From Streptomyces maremycinicus (GTDB taxonomy: Bacteria; Actinomycetota; Actinomycetes; Streptomycetales; Streptomycetaceae): a DNA stretch of 64,000 nt. Under the pieces are notes generated by a model, which did not search any database, had not been told where the DNA came from, and saw only the letters and a program-made list of their open reading frames with translations. A program made the position numbers and the translations under genes. Positions 52,872 through 62,121 of the stretch are shown here, in pieces. The stretch spans positions 62,001 to 126,000 of the forward strand of contig NZ_BBYG01000023.1 of NCBI RefSeq assembly GCF_001184025.1, in the 5' to 3' direction. Every line of letters starts with the position of its first letter. Position 1 is the stretch's first letter.

Positions 52872-54581
52872 ATGAGTGCTGCGCCTGACGTCAGCGTCGT
52901 CGTTGCCGTCTACAACACGATGCCGTACCTGACCGAGTGCCTGAACTCCCTGGTCGGGCAGAGCATCGGCCGTGAGCGCCTGGAGATCGTGGCCGTCGAC
53001 GACGGGTCCACGGACGACAGCGGGCCCGAACTGGACCGGTTCGCGGCGCTGTACCCGGACACCGTCAAGGTGCTCCACCAGCCGAACTCCGGTGGCCCGG
53101 CGGCGCCCAGCAACCGGGCGCTGGACGTGGCCACCGGCCGTTACGTGTACTTCATCGGCTCCGACGACTACCTCGGCGAGGAAGCGCTGGAGCGCATGGT
53201 GGCCTGCGCCGACCTGCACGGCTCCGACGTCGTGGTCGGCAAGATGGTCGGCACCAACGGCCGTTACGTGCACCAGGCGCTGTACAAGGAGAGCGACCCG
53301 GACGTCAGCCTGTACGACTCCGCGCTGCCCTTCACGCTGGCCAACACCAAGCTGTTCCGCCGGGAACTGGTCGAGAAGTACAAGCTGCGCTTCCCCGAGC
53401 ACCTGCCCGTGGGCAGCGACCAGCCGTTCACCATCGAGGCGTGCGTGCGCGCGAAGAAGATCTCGGTGGTGGCCGACTACACCTGCTACTACGCGGTCAA
53501 GCGCGGCGACGCCAGCAACATCACCTACCGCGCCGACCATCTGGCGCGGCTGCGGGCCGCCGCCGAGATCATGGACTTCACGGCCGGTCTCGTCGAGGCG
53601 GGCCCCGACCGGGACGCGCTGCTGCGCCGGCACTTCACCTGGGAGCTCGCCAAGCTCGTCCAGGACGACTTCCCCGGCCTGGACCGCGAGCTCCAGCGGC
53701 AGATCTGCGCGGGCATCGCGCGACTCGCCGACGTCTACTTCACCGACGGCATCCGCGACGCGATGGACGTCAAGCGCCGGGTGCGCATCGCCCTGGCGCG
53801 GGCCGGCGCGATCGACGAGCTGGCCGAGGCGATCAGCTCGGAGAAGGAGCACGGGGCGCCGCCGTTCGTCCTCGAGGGCGAGCGTGCCTACGCCCGGTAC
53901 GCCGGATTCCGCGACCCGCGCATCGGCCTGCCCGACCGGGTCTACGAGCTGGTCGGGGAGTCGGTGCCGGGCCGTCTCGCCCAGGGCACCGAACTGCTGG
54001 CCTCCGCCTGGGAGCAGCAGGGCGAGGCGCTCACGTACACGCTGTCCGTGCGGGTGCCGGTGCTCGGCGACGTCGACGGCGCCGTGCTGCGGCTCGCCGA
54101 CAAGGCCATGCCCAAGTCGGCCGACAAGCCCGGCGCGCGCCGGCTGAAGGCCGACCACGTCCTGCCGGCCGCGGTGGGCGAATTCACGCGGGAGCCCGCC
54201 GAGGACGGCGCGGCCACCGTGCTGCACGCCCGGGTCCCGCTGGCCCACCTCACCGCGAAGCGGGGCGTGCGGGTATACCTGGACGTGGCCGGTTCGACGT
54301 ACGAGATTCCCGTACGGGGCAAGGACCTGCCCATGCCGCTGGCGCGCCAGTGGGGCCGGGAGGGGGACCCCTACCGGGCGTCGGCCGTGGTGAACGACAA
54401 GGGCCGGGTCGTGATCGACACGGCCCAGATGTACCCGCCGAAGATCGCGGTGCTCCGCCAGGGGCTGGGGAGATTCGGGCGGAAACTGAAGTCCGGGGCC
54501 GGCCGTCTGAAGCGGGCCGTCGGCGCCAAGAAGTCCAAGCCGGGCGGTTCCAAGAAGCCGACCGGTTCCAAAAGGAAGTAG
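52872..54581 (+). CDS. Family 2 glycosyltransferase with extended C-terminal domain
   Basis: 569 residues. The GT-A domain (about 1-230) has 'VSVVVAVYNTMPYLTECLNSL', 'IVAVDDGSTDDS' and the DxD region 'YFIGSDDYLG'. A helical middle and a beta-rich region (about 350-520) follow, as in TagF/WTA-type or capsule polymerase two-part enzymes. The tail is very basic (KSKPGGSKKPTGSKRK), suggesting membrane or anionic polymer binding. No membrane helix is seen. ATG at 52872 with GGAGCCGGAG upstream; a GTG at 52812 would add 20 residues. It probably links sugars of the wall polymer. Confidence 0.88.
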   Translation: MSAAPDVSVVVAVYNTMPYLTECLNSLVGQSIGRERLEIVAVDDGSTDDSGPELDRFAALYPDTVKVLHQPNSGGPAAPSNRALDVATGRYVYFIGSDDYLGEEALERMVACADLHGSDVVVGKMVGTNGRYVHQALYKESDPDVSLYDSALPFTLANTKLFRRELVEKYKLRFPEHLPVGSDQPFTIEACVRAKKISVVADYTCYYAVKRGDASNITYRADHLARLRAAAEIMDFTAGLVEAGPDRDALLRRHFTWELAKLVQDDFPGLDRELQRQICAGIARLADVYFTDGIRDAMDVKRRVRIALARAGAIDELAEAISSEKEHGAPPFVLEGERAYARYAGFRDPRIGLPDRVYELVGESVPGRLAQGTELLASAWEQQGEALTYTLSVRVPVLGDVDGAVLRLADKAMPKSADKPGARRLKADHVLPAAVGEFTREPAEDGAATVLHARVPLAHLTAKRGVRVYLDVAGSTYEIPVRGKDLPMPLARQWGREGDPYRASAVVNDKGRVVIDTAQMYPPKIAVLRQGLGRFGRKLKSGAGRLKRAVGAKKSKPGGSKKPTGSKRK

Positions 54582-54590
54582 CGCCTCTCC

Positions 54591-55874
54591 ATGAACATCT
54601 GTGTAGTAGCACTCGGCAAGATCGGCCTGCCGCTGGCCGTGCAGTTCGCCTCCAAGGGCCACCGGGTCATCGGCGCGGACGTCAACGAGAAGGTCGTCGA
54701 GCTGGTCAACGCCGGCGTCGAGCCGTTCCCGGGCGAGCACGACCTCGACGTCAAGCTGAAGCAGGCCGTCGACGCCGGGCTGCTGAGCGCGACCACGGAC
54801 ACCGCGTCCGCCGTCGCCGAGTCCGAGGCCGTGGTCGTCGTCGTCCCGCTGTTCGTGGACGCCGAGGGCACCCCGGACTTCGGCTGGATGGACTCCGCGA
54901 CGAAGGCGATCGCCCAGGGCCTCAAGCCCGGCACGCTGGTCAGCTACGAGACCACGCTGCCGGTCGGCACCACCCGCACCCGCTGGGCGCCGATGCTGGC
55001 CGAGGGCTCGGGGCTGACCGCGGGCGATGACTTCCACCTGGTGTTCTCCCCGGAGCGCGTGCTGACCGGCCGGGTCTTCGCCGACCTGCGCCGCTACCCC
55101 AAGCTGGTCGGTGGCATCGACGAGGCGTCGAGCGCCCGCGGTGTGGAGTTCTACGAGCAGGTCCTGGACTTCGACGAGCGCGCCGACCTGCCGCGGCCGA
55201 ACGGCGTGTGGGACCTGGGCACCGCCGAGGCCTCCGAGCTGGCCAAGCTCGCCGAGACGACCTACCGGGACGTCAACATCGGCCTGGCGAACCAGTTCGC
55301 GCGCTTCGCCGACAGCAACGGCATCGACGTCAAGAAGGTCATCGAGGCCTGCAACTCGCAGCCCTACAGCCACATCCACCAGCCGGGCATCGCCGTCGGC
55401 GGTCACTGCATCCCGATCTACCCGCGGATGTACCTGTGGAACGACCCGGCGGCGACCGTCGTGCGCTCCGCCCGTGAGGCGAACGCCGCGATGCCCGAGT
55501 ACGCCGTCGACCTGCTGGCCGCCGCCTACGGCGATCTGACCGGCGTGGGTGTGCTGGTGCTGGGTGCCGCCTATCGCGGTGGCGTGAAGGAGACCGCCTT
55601 CTCCGGCGTCTTCCCGACCGTCGAGGCCCTCAAGGCGCGCGGCGCGGTGCCGTTCGTCTCGGACCCGATGTACACGGACGAGGAGCTTCTCGCCCACGGT
55701 CTCACCCCGCACACGGGCGAGAAGGTCACCGCGGCGATCCTCCAGGCCGACCACGCGGAGTACCGCACGCTGACCCCGGCCGACCTGCCGGACGTCACCG
55801 TCCTGGTCGACGGTCGCCGTACGACGGACCCGGAGGCCTGGAAGGGCGTCCGCCGCGTCGTCATCGGCGGCTGA
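54591..55874 (+). CDS. UDP-N-acetylglucosamine/-mannosamine 6-dehydrogenase (WbpA/WecC-like)
   Basis: 427 residues of the UDP-glucose/GDP-mannose dehydrogenase family. The N-terminal NAD domain is 'MNICVVALGKIGLPLAVQFASKGHRV', the catalytic Cys is about C273 in 'GIAVGGHCIPIYP', with Lys in 'LAKLAETTYRDVNIGLANQF'. The GGHCIPI(Y/D)P form is typical of the N-acetyl-hexosamine dehydrogenases. It would make UDP-GlcNAcA (WbpA step) for the 2,3-diacetamido pathway; UDP-ManNAcA is the alternative. It starts ten bases after the glycosyltransferase. Confidence 0.9.
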   Translation: MNICVVALGKIGLPLAVQFASKGHRVIGADVNEKVVELVNAGVEPFPGEHDLDVKLKQAVDAGLLSATTDTASAVAESEAVVVVVPLFVDAEGTPDFGWMDSATKAIAQGLKPGTLVSYETTLPVGTTRTRWAPMLAEGSGLTAGDDFHLVFSPERVLTGRVFADLRRYPKLVGGIDEASSARGVEFYEQVLDFDERADLPRPNGVWDLGTAEASELAKLAETTYRDVNIGLANQFARFADSNGIDVKKVIEACNSQPYSHIHQPGIAVGGHCIPIYPRMYLWNDPAATVVRSAREANAAMPEYAVDLLAAAYGDLTGVGVLVLGAAYRGGVKETAFSGVFPTVEALKARGAVPFVSDPMYTDEELLAHGLTPHTGEKVTAAILQADHAEYRTLTPADLPDVTVLVDGRRTTDPEAWKGVRRVVIGG

Positions 55875-55946
55875 CGCCCGTACGCGAACAACCTCGTGGC
55901 CCCGTCCCGTGTCCGGGACGGGGCCCTGGTGCAGGAAGGTTTTCTC

Positions 55947-56915
55947 ATGTCCTGGCTGATCACGGGCGGCGCCGGTTTCATCGGCTCGCACGTCGTGAAG
56001 GCGATGACCGACGCCGGTGAGCGGGTCGTCGTCCTCGACGACCTGAGCACGGGCCGGCCCGAGCGGCTCCCGGACGGTGTGGTGCTGGAGGTCGGCACGG
56101 TCCTCGACGGCGTCGTCGTCGAGCGGGTGCTGCGCGAGCACGGCGTCACCGGCATCGTGCACATCGCGGGCAAGAAGCAGGTGGGCGAGTCCGTGGACCG
56201 GCCGCTGTACTACTACCGCGAGAACGTCGAGGGCATGCGGGTCCTGCTGGACGCGGCCGTCGCCGCGGGCGTCGGCCGGTTCCTGTTCTCCTCGTCCGCC
56301 GCCGTGTACGGCATGCCCGACGTCGACCTCGTCACCGAGAAGACGCCGTGCGTGCCGATCAACCCCTACGGCGAGACCAAGCTCGCCGGCGAGTGGCTGG
56401 TCGGGGCGGTCGGCGCCCGGCACGGGATGGCCACCGCCTCGCTGCGCTACTTCAACGTGGCGGGCGCGGCCACGCCCGAGCTGGGTGACGACGGCGTCTA
56501 CAACCTCGTCCCGATGGTCTTCGAGCGGCTCGAGGCGGGCGAGGCGCCGCGGATCTTCGGTGACGACTACCCGACGCCCGACGGGACCTGCGTCCGTGAC
56601 TACATCCACGTCGAGGACATCGCCGCCGCGCATGTCGCGGCCGCCCGCCGGCTGGCCGCCGACCCCGAGGCCCGGCTGGTGCTCAACATCGGCCGAGGCG
56701 AGGGCGTCTCGGTCGCCGAGATGATCGACGTCATCCAGGAGGTCACCGGCCGCGCGGAGATCGCACCCGACGTGTCCGGCCGCCGTGCTGGCGACCCGGC
56801 CCGGGTCGTGGCCTCCGCCGACCTGATCCACCAGGAGCTCGGCTGGACCGCGCGGCGCGGCGTGCGGGAGATGGTGGAGTCGGCGTGGGCCGGATGGCGG
56901 CTGCGGCACCCGTAG
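55947..56915 (+). CDS. NAD-dependent epimerase, GalE-like (UDP-glucose/GlcNAc 4-epimerase)
   Basis: 322-residue extended short-chain dehydrogenase. It has GGAGFIGSH at the N-terminus, Ser in 'FLFSSSAAVYG', the YxxxK pair Y141/K145 in 'NPYGETKLAGEWL', 'RYFNVAGA' and 'CVRDYIHVEDIAAAHV', all GalE marks. It may provide UDP-Gal or UDP-GalNAc for the polymer. ATG at 55947 with AGGAAGG upstream. Last gene of the plus-strand group, followed by a repeat and a strong terminator. Confidence 0.9.
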   Translation: MSWLITGGAGFIGSHVVKAMTDAGERVVVLDDLSTGRPERLPDGVVLEVGTVLDGVVVERVLREHGVTGIVHIAGKKQVGESVDRPLYYYRENVEGMRVLLDAAVAAGVGRFLFSSSAAVYGMPDVDLVTEKTPCVPINPYGETKLAGEWLVGAVGARHGMATASLRYFNVAGAATPELGDDGVYNLVPMVFERLEAGEAPRIFGDDYPTPDGTCVRDYIHVEDIAAAHVAAARRLAADPEARLVLNIGRGEGVSVAEMIDVIQEVTGRAEIAPDVSGRRAGDPARVVASADLIHQELGWTARRGVREMVESAWAGWRLRHP

Positions 56916-56978
56916 CGCGCGGGGCCGTACGCACGGCCGCACGAACGCCCCGGTGTGTGTCCGGCGGATGACCCGCTG

Positions 56979-57062
56979 GATGTCGGGCCGACTGCCGGGC
57001 CGACTGTCGGGCTGGCTGTCCGGCCGGCTGCCGGGCTGGCTGACCGGCCGACCGACCGGCCG
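56979..57062. repeat. 12-bp tandem repeat, seven units
   Basis: Seven consecutive 12-base units with consensus RCTGYCGGGCYG (for example ACTGTCGGGCTG, GCTGCCGGGCTG, ACCGACCGGCCG). They lie between the GalE-like gene and the terminator. Twelve is a multiple of three but the region is beyond the stop codon. Too short and spacer-free for CRISPR. Confidence 0.85.
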
Positions 57063-57081
57063 GATGTGAGTGCCGGATGTG

Positions 57082-57124
57082 ATGAGTGAGGGCCCCCGGG
57101 ATGATCCCGGGGGCCCTCACTCAT
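57082..57124. terminator. Strong bidirectional terminator between convergent glycopolymer groups
   Basis: Perfect 20-bp stem ATGAGTGAGGGCCCCCGGGA / TCCCGGGGGCCCTCACTCAT with loop TGA, between the GalE-like gene (+) and a glycosyltransferase gene (-). Confidence 0.93.
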
Positions 57125-57178
57125 GTCCGTGTCGCTCGCGCGCCGGCTGGTGCGCCGGCCTTCGCGTCGGCTCGCGGG

Positions 57179-59323
57179 TCAGCTCTCGTCGAGCAGCAGC
57201 TTCTCGAAGTGCTTCTGCACCACGGGCCAGTCCCACACGGCCAGGGCGTGCTCGGTGGCGAGCTTGCCCGCCGCGCGCCAGGACTCCTCGGTGGCCGTGA
57301 TCTTCAGGATCCGCTCGGCCGCCTCGGCGGGGGAGGCCACCACCCAGCCCTCCGGGTAGAGGGTGCGGGCACTGTTGGGCTTGCCCGCGTAGAACGGCCA
57401 GTCGCGGGCGACGGGAACGGCGCCGCTGGCCGCGCCCTCCATCAGACCGACGTGGCAGCCCTCGCGCACGGAGGAGCTGATGATCGTACCGATCTCGACC
57501 AGCTTCGACGGGACGTCGTCCGTCGGGCCGAGCCGGACCACCGCGCCGGACTCCTCCAGCGGGGCCAGCAGCTCCTCGAACTCGGCCAGGTAGTCCTTGG
57601 TGGCCTGGCTGGTCTTCGGGTCCATGTCGCCGCCGACCAGGAGCAGCCGGTAGCGCTCGTCGTGCCTGCGGACCCGCTCCAGGACGTCCAGGGCCCACTT
57701 CGGGTCCTTGGCGACCTGGCTGATGCCGATCAGACCGAGGTTGAAGCGGGCCTCGGCCGGCTTCGCGCGGTTGAAGCCCGAGAGGTCCATGGCGTTGTCG
57801 ATGAGGTGGAAGCGCGGGGCCTGCTCACCGCGCAGCGTCGGCACGAGCGAGGCCGTCAGGTCCTTCACGTGCGGGGCGACGAAGACCATGTCGTCGATCC
57901 GGGAGAAGTCCGTCATGTGCGGCCAGCGGGTGAACGCCTCGTAGCTGTGCAGGCGCACGATGATCCGGGTGTCGCCCGGGTCGATCGTGGTGAGCATGCC
58001 GGCCGGACCGGCCGCCCACTCCAGGAACACGGTGTCGGCCCAGTCGAGGTGCGGGCGCATCAGGCGCTCCACCTCTTCCTGGTAGTCGCTCGTGTCCCCG
58101 GCCAGCCGGTCCTTGAGCATGCGCGGGGCCGCCCAGGAGATCCGCTTCAGGTGCTTGTTCGCCGCCAGGTCGAGGAAGCGCAGTTCGACACCGGGGTGAC
58201 CGGCGAAGTGCTCCTTGATCAGGTGCAGGAAGTTGTCGTTGGCGCTCGTCGTCACCAGCAGCCGCAGCGGGCGGTCGGTGGGGGCGGGCGCGGCGGGCAC
58301 CTTGCGGCCGCGGGGGCGGCTCACCGCCTGGAACGCCTTGGAGCGGTGCAGCGGGGCGACGAATCCCTCGGCGTCCTTCGCCAGCGGCGACGACAGCTGG
58401 TCGATGTGCAGCACCCGGTGGAAGTGCAGGAACAGGGCGCGGTTGAGCGCCTCGGCCGCATCGTCGGTCCTGCCCTTGGCGAAGAGCGCGTCGGCGTTCG
58501 CGAGCTGGGCCGCGACCGCCTTGCCCAGGAAGCGGGGGCTGATGCCCTTCTTCAGCTCCTGCATGACGCCCTCGTTGTAGAGGTCCGCCCGCAGTTGGAG
58601 GTCGGGGATCTTCGAGGCGGCGTCCGCGAGGGTGAGGGCGGCACCGCTGGTACGACCCGCCCACTGCATGCCCTCGGCGACGTACCGCGAGGTCGCGGCG
58701 CGCACTCTTATGGGCATGCCGGGCGCGGTCACGGCCGAGCGCCACAGCCGGGCGCCGACACCGGAACGCATCACGGGACGCGGGGTCGCGGTGCGCACCA
58801 GCTGCGCGGGCAGCCGGTCCACCGAGCGCTTCACATCACGGGCGACGGAGCTCAGCGGCGGCAGGACGGTGGAGTGCCGGGCCGTGGTGCCGCCCTGCGC
58901 CTTCAGTTCCTCCACGGCCTTCAGCGCGGGCGCCAGCCCGAACCTGGCCGCGGCGGTGCGGTTGTACTCGGCGAGCCGCCACACCGTGTACACGGCGGCG
59001 ACGTCCAGGGCGACGAGCACGTCGGCCTTGCGGCCGTGCGAGCGCAGCCAGGAGTCGCTGCGCACCTGCGTCCAGTTGCGCAGGCCGCGCGGGGCCTTGC
59101 CGAGCCGGCGGCGCACCGCCTGGCTGCGGTGCTTCAGGGTGCGCGGCAGCTGGTGCACACCGGCCAGTTCGACCTGGGCGAGCTCCTCCGGGACGCCCTC
59201 GGCCTCCAGGTGGAACATGCCCGCCAGGTGCACGCGCGCGCCCTGGGCGTTGAACTTGCGCACCGTGTCGGCCAGTACGCCGAGATTCGGCCGGACGGAC
59301 GCCACGAGCAGGACTTCGGTCAC
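57179..59323 (-). CDS. Large glycosyltransferase with C-terminal GT4-like domain
   Basis: 714 residues. The first about 340 form an N-terminal region opening 'TEVLLVASVRPNLGVLADTVRKF' with a basic/helical middle. From about 370 a GT-B fold starts ('RPLRLLVTTSANDNFLHLIKEHF') with 'FNLGLIGISQVAKDPKWALDVLERV' and the GT4-like donor site 'IISSSVREGCHVGLMEGAASGAVPVARDW', where the E-x7-E region is recognisable. No membrane segment. GTG at 59323 overlaps the stop of the upstream glycosyltransferase (GTGA). Acceptor and sugar are unknown; context suggests wall polymer synthesis. Confidence 0.85.
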   Translation of the reverse strand: MTEVLLVASVRPNLGVLADTVRKFNAQGARVHLAGMFHLEAEGVPEELAQVELAGVHQLPRTLKHRSQAVRRRLGKAPRGLRNWTQVRSDSWLRSHGRKADVLVALDVAAVYTVWRLAEYNRTAAARFGLAPALKAVEELKAQGGTTARHSTVLPPLSSVARDVKRSVDRLPAQLVRTATPRPVMRSGVGARLWRSAVTAPGMPIRVRAATSRYVAEGMQWAGRTSGAALTLADAASKIPDLQLRADLYNEGVMQELKKGISPRFLGKAVAAQLANADALFAKGRTDDAAEALNRALFLHFHRVLHIDQLSSPLAKDAEGFVAPLHRSKAFQAVSRPRGRKVPAAPAPTDRPLRLLVTTSANDNFLHLIKEHFAGHPGVELRFLDLAANKHLKRISWAAPRMLKDRLAGDTSDYQEEVERLMRPHLDWADTVFLEWAAGPAGMLTTIDPGDTRIIVRLHSYEAFTRWPHMTDFSRIDDMVFVAPHVKDLTASLVPTLRGEQAPRFHLIDNAMDLSGFNRAKPAEARFNLGLIGISQVAKDPKWALDVLERVRRHDERYRLLLVGGDMDPKTSQATKDYLAEFEELLAPLEESGAVVRLGPTDDVPSKLVEIGTIISSSVREGCHVGLMEGAASGAVPVARDWPFYAGKPNSARTLYPEGWVVASPAEAAERILKITATEESWRAAGKLATEHALAVWDWPVVQKHFEKLLLDES

Positions 59324-60669
59324 TTGGCGAGCTCCTCGACAAGGTTCTTGACGGCGACGGACATCAGCGCCTCACGAGTGAACTGGTCGGCGTGGGCCAT
59401 CGCGTCGGCATGCTCCTCGTCGGTGGTCTCCACCGCCATGTGGGCAGCCTTGATGAAGGACTCGGTCAGGCCCGCCTCGTCGAGGCCGGGGGCGCCGGTC
59501 CACAGCGGGTGGCCCCTGAGCACGTTCGAGGCGTCGTGCTCGACGGCGTGCGCCGACACGATCGGCAGGCCGGTCGCCATGTACTCGTACACCTTGCCGG
59601 AGGTGACGAAGCGGCCGCCGATGAGGATCAGCACCATGGCGTCCCAGCCGGCGTAGATCGAGGAGACCTCGGCCTTGGCGGCGGGACCGCCGAAGACGAC
59701 GTTGTCGGCCTCGGCCTCCTTGAACACCTCGGCGTGCCGGTTCGCACCGCGCGTGGCGCCGTTGCCGAGGTGACCGCGCAGCTCGAAGCGCGCGTTCGCC
59801 AGCAGCGGCTCCTTGGCGCGGGCCGCGCGCCAGGCGTTCAGCACCGTCTCCAGGTGCGGGACGGTGAAGTTGACCGTGCCGAGGTAGCCGAAGACGAGAC
59901 CCGCCTCGGCGTCCGGGTTGTGCGCCCGGCCCGGCGAGCTGTCCGCGTCGTAGCCGTTGCGGACGACGTGCACCCGGTCGGCGAAGTCGGGGTAGCGCCG
60001 GCGGTAGTGCTCGGCGATGGGGTCGTTGACGACCCACAGCGACACCGCGTGGTCCAGGATCTTCTGCTCCCAGCGGCCCTCGGCGGAGTCGCGGGCGAAG
60101 GCCTCGACGCCGTCGATGACGTCGATGGACCAGCCGTCGCGGAAGTCCACCGCGTACGGCACCTTCGCGTCCTCCCACAGCTTCCAGGCCGCGGCGAGGT
60201 TGACGTACGGCACGCAGCTGGCCAGCAGCAGGTCCGCCGGGTGCTCCCGGTGGATGCGCAGCACGGCCTGCTCGAGGTCCTCGCGCCACTCGCCGAAGTT
60301 CGGCTCCGGGAAGTTCTCGGTCTGGCGCTTGCGGAGCTTGGCGACCCAGCCGTTGGGGTCGAGGGCACGCGCCTCGTCGAAGAGGCGGATGTCCGTCTCG
60401 AGATCCTCGCGCGCCAGCGGCAGCTCGACGATCTTCACCCTGGGGTCGACCTGGTCCAGCAGGGAGAGGTCGATGCCCGAGTCGAGTTCCCAGGACTCGC
60501 GGGCGATGTTCACGACCGTGACGTCCCAGCCGACCTTCACGAACTGGTTGGCGGTCTCGCGCATCCGGTACGTGGAGCTCTTGGCGGCCGGGGGGAACCC
60601 GATGGCGAGATAGATGACGTGCGGTCGCTTGCCTTCCGCAGGCGGCCCGGACGGGGGAGACGATGACAT
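59320..60669 (-). CDS. GT4-like glycosyltransferase
   Basis: 449 residues, GT-B fold. The N-terminal domain has 'HVIYLAIGFPPAAKSSTYRMRETANQFV' (FPP...S acceptor loop). The C-terminal domain has 'LVFGYLGTVNFTVPHLETVLNAW' and 'VTSGKVYEYMATGLPIVSAHAVEHD', the usual donor-binding motif. The ATG at 60669 has no ribosome site, but TAGCGT (60683-60678) ends eight bases upstream, so a near-leaderless transcript is likely. It heads the two-gene unit with the large glycosyltransferase. The longer reading frame upstream overlaps wecB and the terminator and is rejected. Confidence 0.87.
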   Translation of the reverse strand: MSSSPPSGPPAEGKRPHVIYLAIGFPPAAKSSTYRMRETANQFVKVGWDVTVVNIARESWELDSGIDLSLLDQVDPRVKIVELPLAREDLETDIRLFDEARALDPNGWVAKLRKRQTENFPEPNFGEWREDLEQAVLRIHREHPADLLLASCVPYVNLAAAWKLWEDAKVPYAVDFRDGWSIDVIDGVEAFARDSAEGRWEQKILDHAVSLWVVNDPIAEHYRRRYPDFADRVHVVRNGYDADSSPGRAHNPDAEAGLVFGYLGTVNFTVPHLETVLNAWRAARAKEPLLANARFELRGHLGNGATRGANRHAEVFKEAEADNVVFGGPAAKAEVSSIYAGWDAMVLILIGGRFVTSGKVYEYMATGLPIVSAHAVEHDASNVLRGHPLWTGAPGLDEAGLTESFIKAAHMAVETTDEEHADAMAHADQFTREALMSVAVKNLVEELAK

Positions 60670-60715
60670 AGCGGTTGACGCTAGCACGCTGACATGCACG
60701 GACTGTGGGTCACAT

Positions 60716-60741
60716 GTGGCCGTCCGCGTGCGGACGGCCAC
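60716..60741 (-). terminator. Terminator after the WecB-like gene
   Basis: Perfect 12-bp stem GTGGCCGTCCGC / GCGGACGGCCAC with a 2-base loop, 24 bases beyond the minus-strand stop. Confidence 0.85.
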
Positions 60742-60764
60742 GTTCCCCCGTTCCGATCCACATG

Positions 60765-61868
60765 TCAGGCGGGCCGGCTGCCCCCCTTCCATTCCTCCAT
60801 GAGACGGACGACGTTGTGCGCCGCGCGGCCGTCGCCGTACGGGAAGCCGGGGTCGTCGGTCGGCACGGCACGGGTCACGGTCTCGGCCCATTCCTGGGGC
60901 GACAGCGTGTGCGGGTCGGGTACAAGGACGTTCCAGCCGGTGTCGACGGTTTCCACCCACTCGGTCTCCGGGCGGATCGTCGTGCAGATGCGCTCCAGGA
61001 GGAACGCCTCCTTCTGGAGACCGCCGGAGTCCGTCACCACCCCCACGGAGGCCAGCACGGCGGCGACCAGGCTCGCGTACGGCAGCGGGCGGCCGACGTG
61101 CAGGTTGCCCTGGGACAGCTCGATGCCGTGCTCGTGGGCGCGGGCGACGAGCCGCGGGTGGGCGGCGAGCGCCACCGGCACCGGCAGCTTGGCGAGCGAG
61201 TCGACGATCGCGGCGAGCCGCTCGGGGTCGTCGGTGTTGTCCGGGCGGTGCAGGGTCGCCAGCAGGAAGGGCTGCGCCGGGTCGATGCCCTCGGGCAGCT
61301 CCGGCGCCGGGAACTCACCGGCGCGGACCTGGTCGCGGATGCGCAGGCAGATGTCGACCATCACGTCGCCGGCCAGCCGGGCGCGGTCGGCGAGGCCCTC
61401 GTTCGCGAGGTGGCGCATGGCCTCCTCGGTCGGCGCGAGGAGCAGGTCGGCGCTGTGGTCGGTGAGGACACGGTTGTGCTCCTCCGGCATCCGCCGGTTG
61501 AAGGAGCGCAGGCCCGCCTCCAGGTGCGCCACGGGCAGGTGCATCTTCACGGCCGACAGCGCGCCGGCGATGGTGGAGTTGGTGTCGCCGTAGACGAGCA
61601 CCCAGTCGGGCTGCTCACGGTCGAGGACCGGGTCGAGCGCGGAGAGGACGGCGCCGGTCTGCACGCCGTGGCTGCCGGAGCCGACCCCGAGGTGGACATC
61701 GGGGTCCGGGATGCCGAGTCCGGAGAAGAAGACGTCCGAGAGGTCGGCGTCGTAGTGCTGCCCGGTGTGCACGATGACGTGCTCGTGCTCGGTTTCCGCG
61801 AAGGCGGCCGCGATGGGGGCGAGCTTCACCAACTGGGGACGGGCGCCGACGATGCTGATGACTTTCAC
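60765..61868 (-). CDS. UDP-N-acetylglucosamine 2-epimerase family enzyme (WecB/WbpI-like)
   Basis: 367 residues, non-hydrolysing epimerase. Motifs are 'KVISIVGARPQLVKLAPIAAAF' at the N-terminus, 'VIVHTGQHYDADLSDVFF', 'LVYGDTNSTIAGALSA', 'VAHLEAGLRSFNRRMPEEHNRVLTD' and the C-terminal 'VVTDSGGLQKEAFLL'. WecB makes UDP-ManNAc; WbpI makes UDP-ManNAc(3NAc)A from the 2,3-diacetamido glucuronate. With WbpA, WbpB, WbpE and WbpD homologues in the same locus, the WbpI role is favoured. GTG at 61868 with AAGAG upstream; the N-terminal extension of the longer frame is unsupported. Confidence 0.92.
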   Translation of the reverse strand: MKVISIVGARPQLVKLAPIAAAFAETEHEHVIVHTGQHYDADLSDVFFSGLGIPDPDVHLGVGSGSHGVQTGAVLSALDPVLDREQPDWVLVYGDTNSTIAGALSAVKMHLPVAHLEAGLRSFNRRMPEEHNRVLTDHSADLLLAPTEEAMRHLANEGLADRARLAGDVMVDICLRIRDQVRAGEFPAPELPEGIDPAQPFLLATLHRPDNTDDPERLAAIVDSLAKLPVPVALAAHPRLVARAHEHGIELSQGNLHVGRPLPYASLVAAVLASVGVVTDSGGLQKEAFLLERICTTIRPETEWVETVDTGWNVLVPDPHTLSPQEWAETVTRAVPTDDPGFPYGDGRAAHNVVRLMEEWKGGSRPA

Positions 61869-62007
61869 AAAGCACTCTTCTTCTGGGGGCGGGCATGTGG
61901 GGAGGGCGAGCAGAGGAAATGGTAGGCAAAGGGTTGGACGCGCCGGATCCGCTGTGGGTTGCCCTGTCGGGGCAGCGTGTCCGGCCGCGTCCGGTCCCTG
62001 TCCGTCC

Positions 62008-62030
62008 AAGCCGTGGTCAGAACACGGCTT
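62008..62030 (-). terminator. Hairpin in the gap between the acetyltransferase and epimerase genes
   Basis: 8-bp stem AAGCCGTG / CACGGCTT with a 7-base loop. It may terminate the acetyltransferase transcript or belong to the leader of the epimerase gene. Confidence 0.45.
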
Positions 62031-62073
62031 TCGGGTTTCGGTCCGCTCGCATAACGATTTCGTGAACCTTGGG

Positions 62074-62098
62074 TTTACGGGTACGTAAATCGGGTCAA
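62074..62098 (-). promoter_or_regulatory. Candidate promoter/operator of the WecB-like gene
   Basis: TTTACG-GGTA-CGTAAA (62074-62089) is a perfect 6-bp inverted repeat in an AT-rich patch, just downstream of a -35-like TTGACC (62098-62093, minus strand). The position suits an operator over the promoter. About 205 bases would be transcribed before the GTG. Confidence 0.4.
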
Positions 62099-62121
62099 CG
62101 CGGACGGGTCGTCGCGGGTCG

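Noticed and set aside
52803..56942. Long minus-strand open frame opposite the glycopolymer operon
   Set aside because: Overlaps four clear genes with intact catalytic motifs on the plus strand; the translated product has only shadow composition.
56979..57062. CRISPR array
   Set aside because: Units are 12 bp without spacers, and no cas gene is present.
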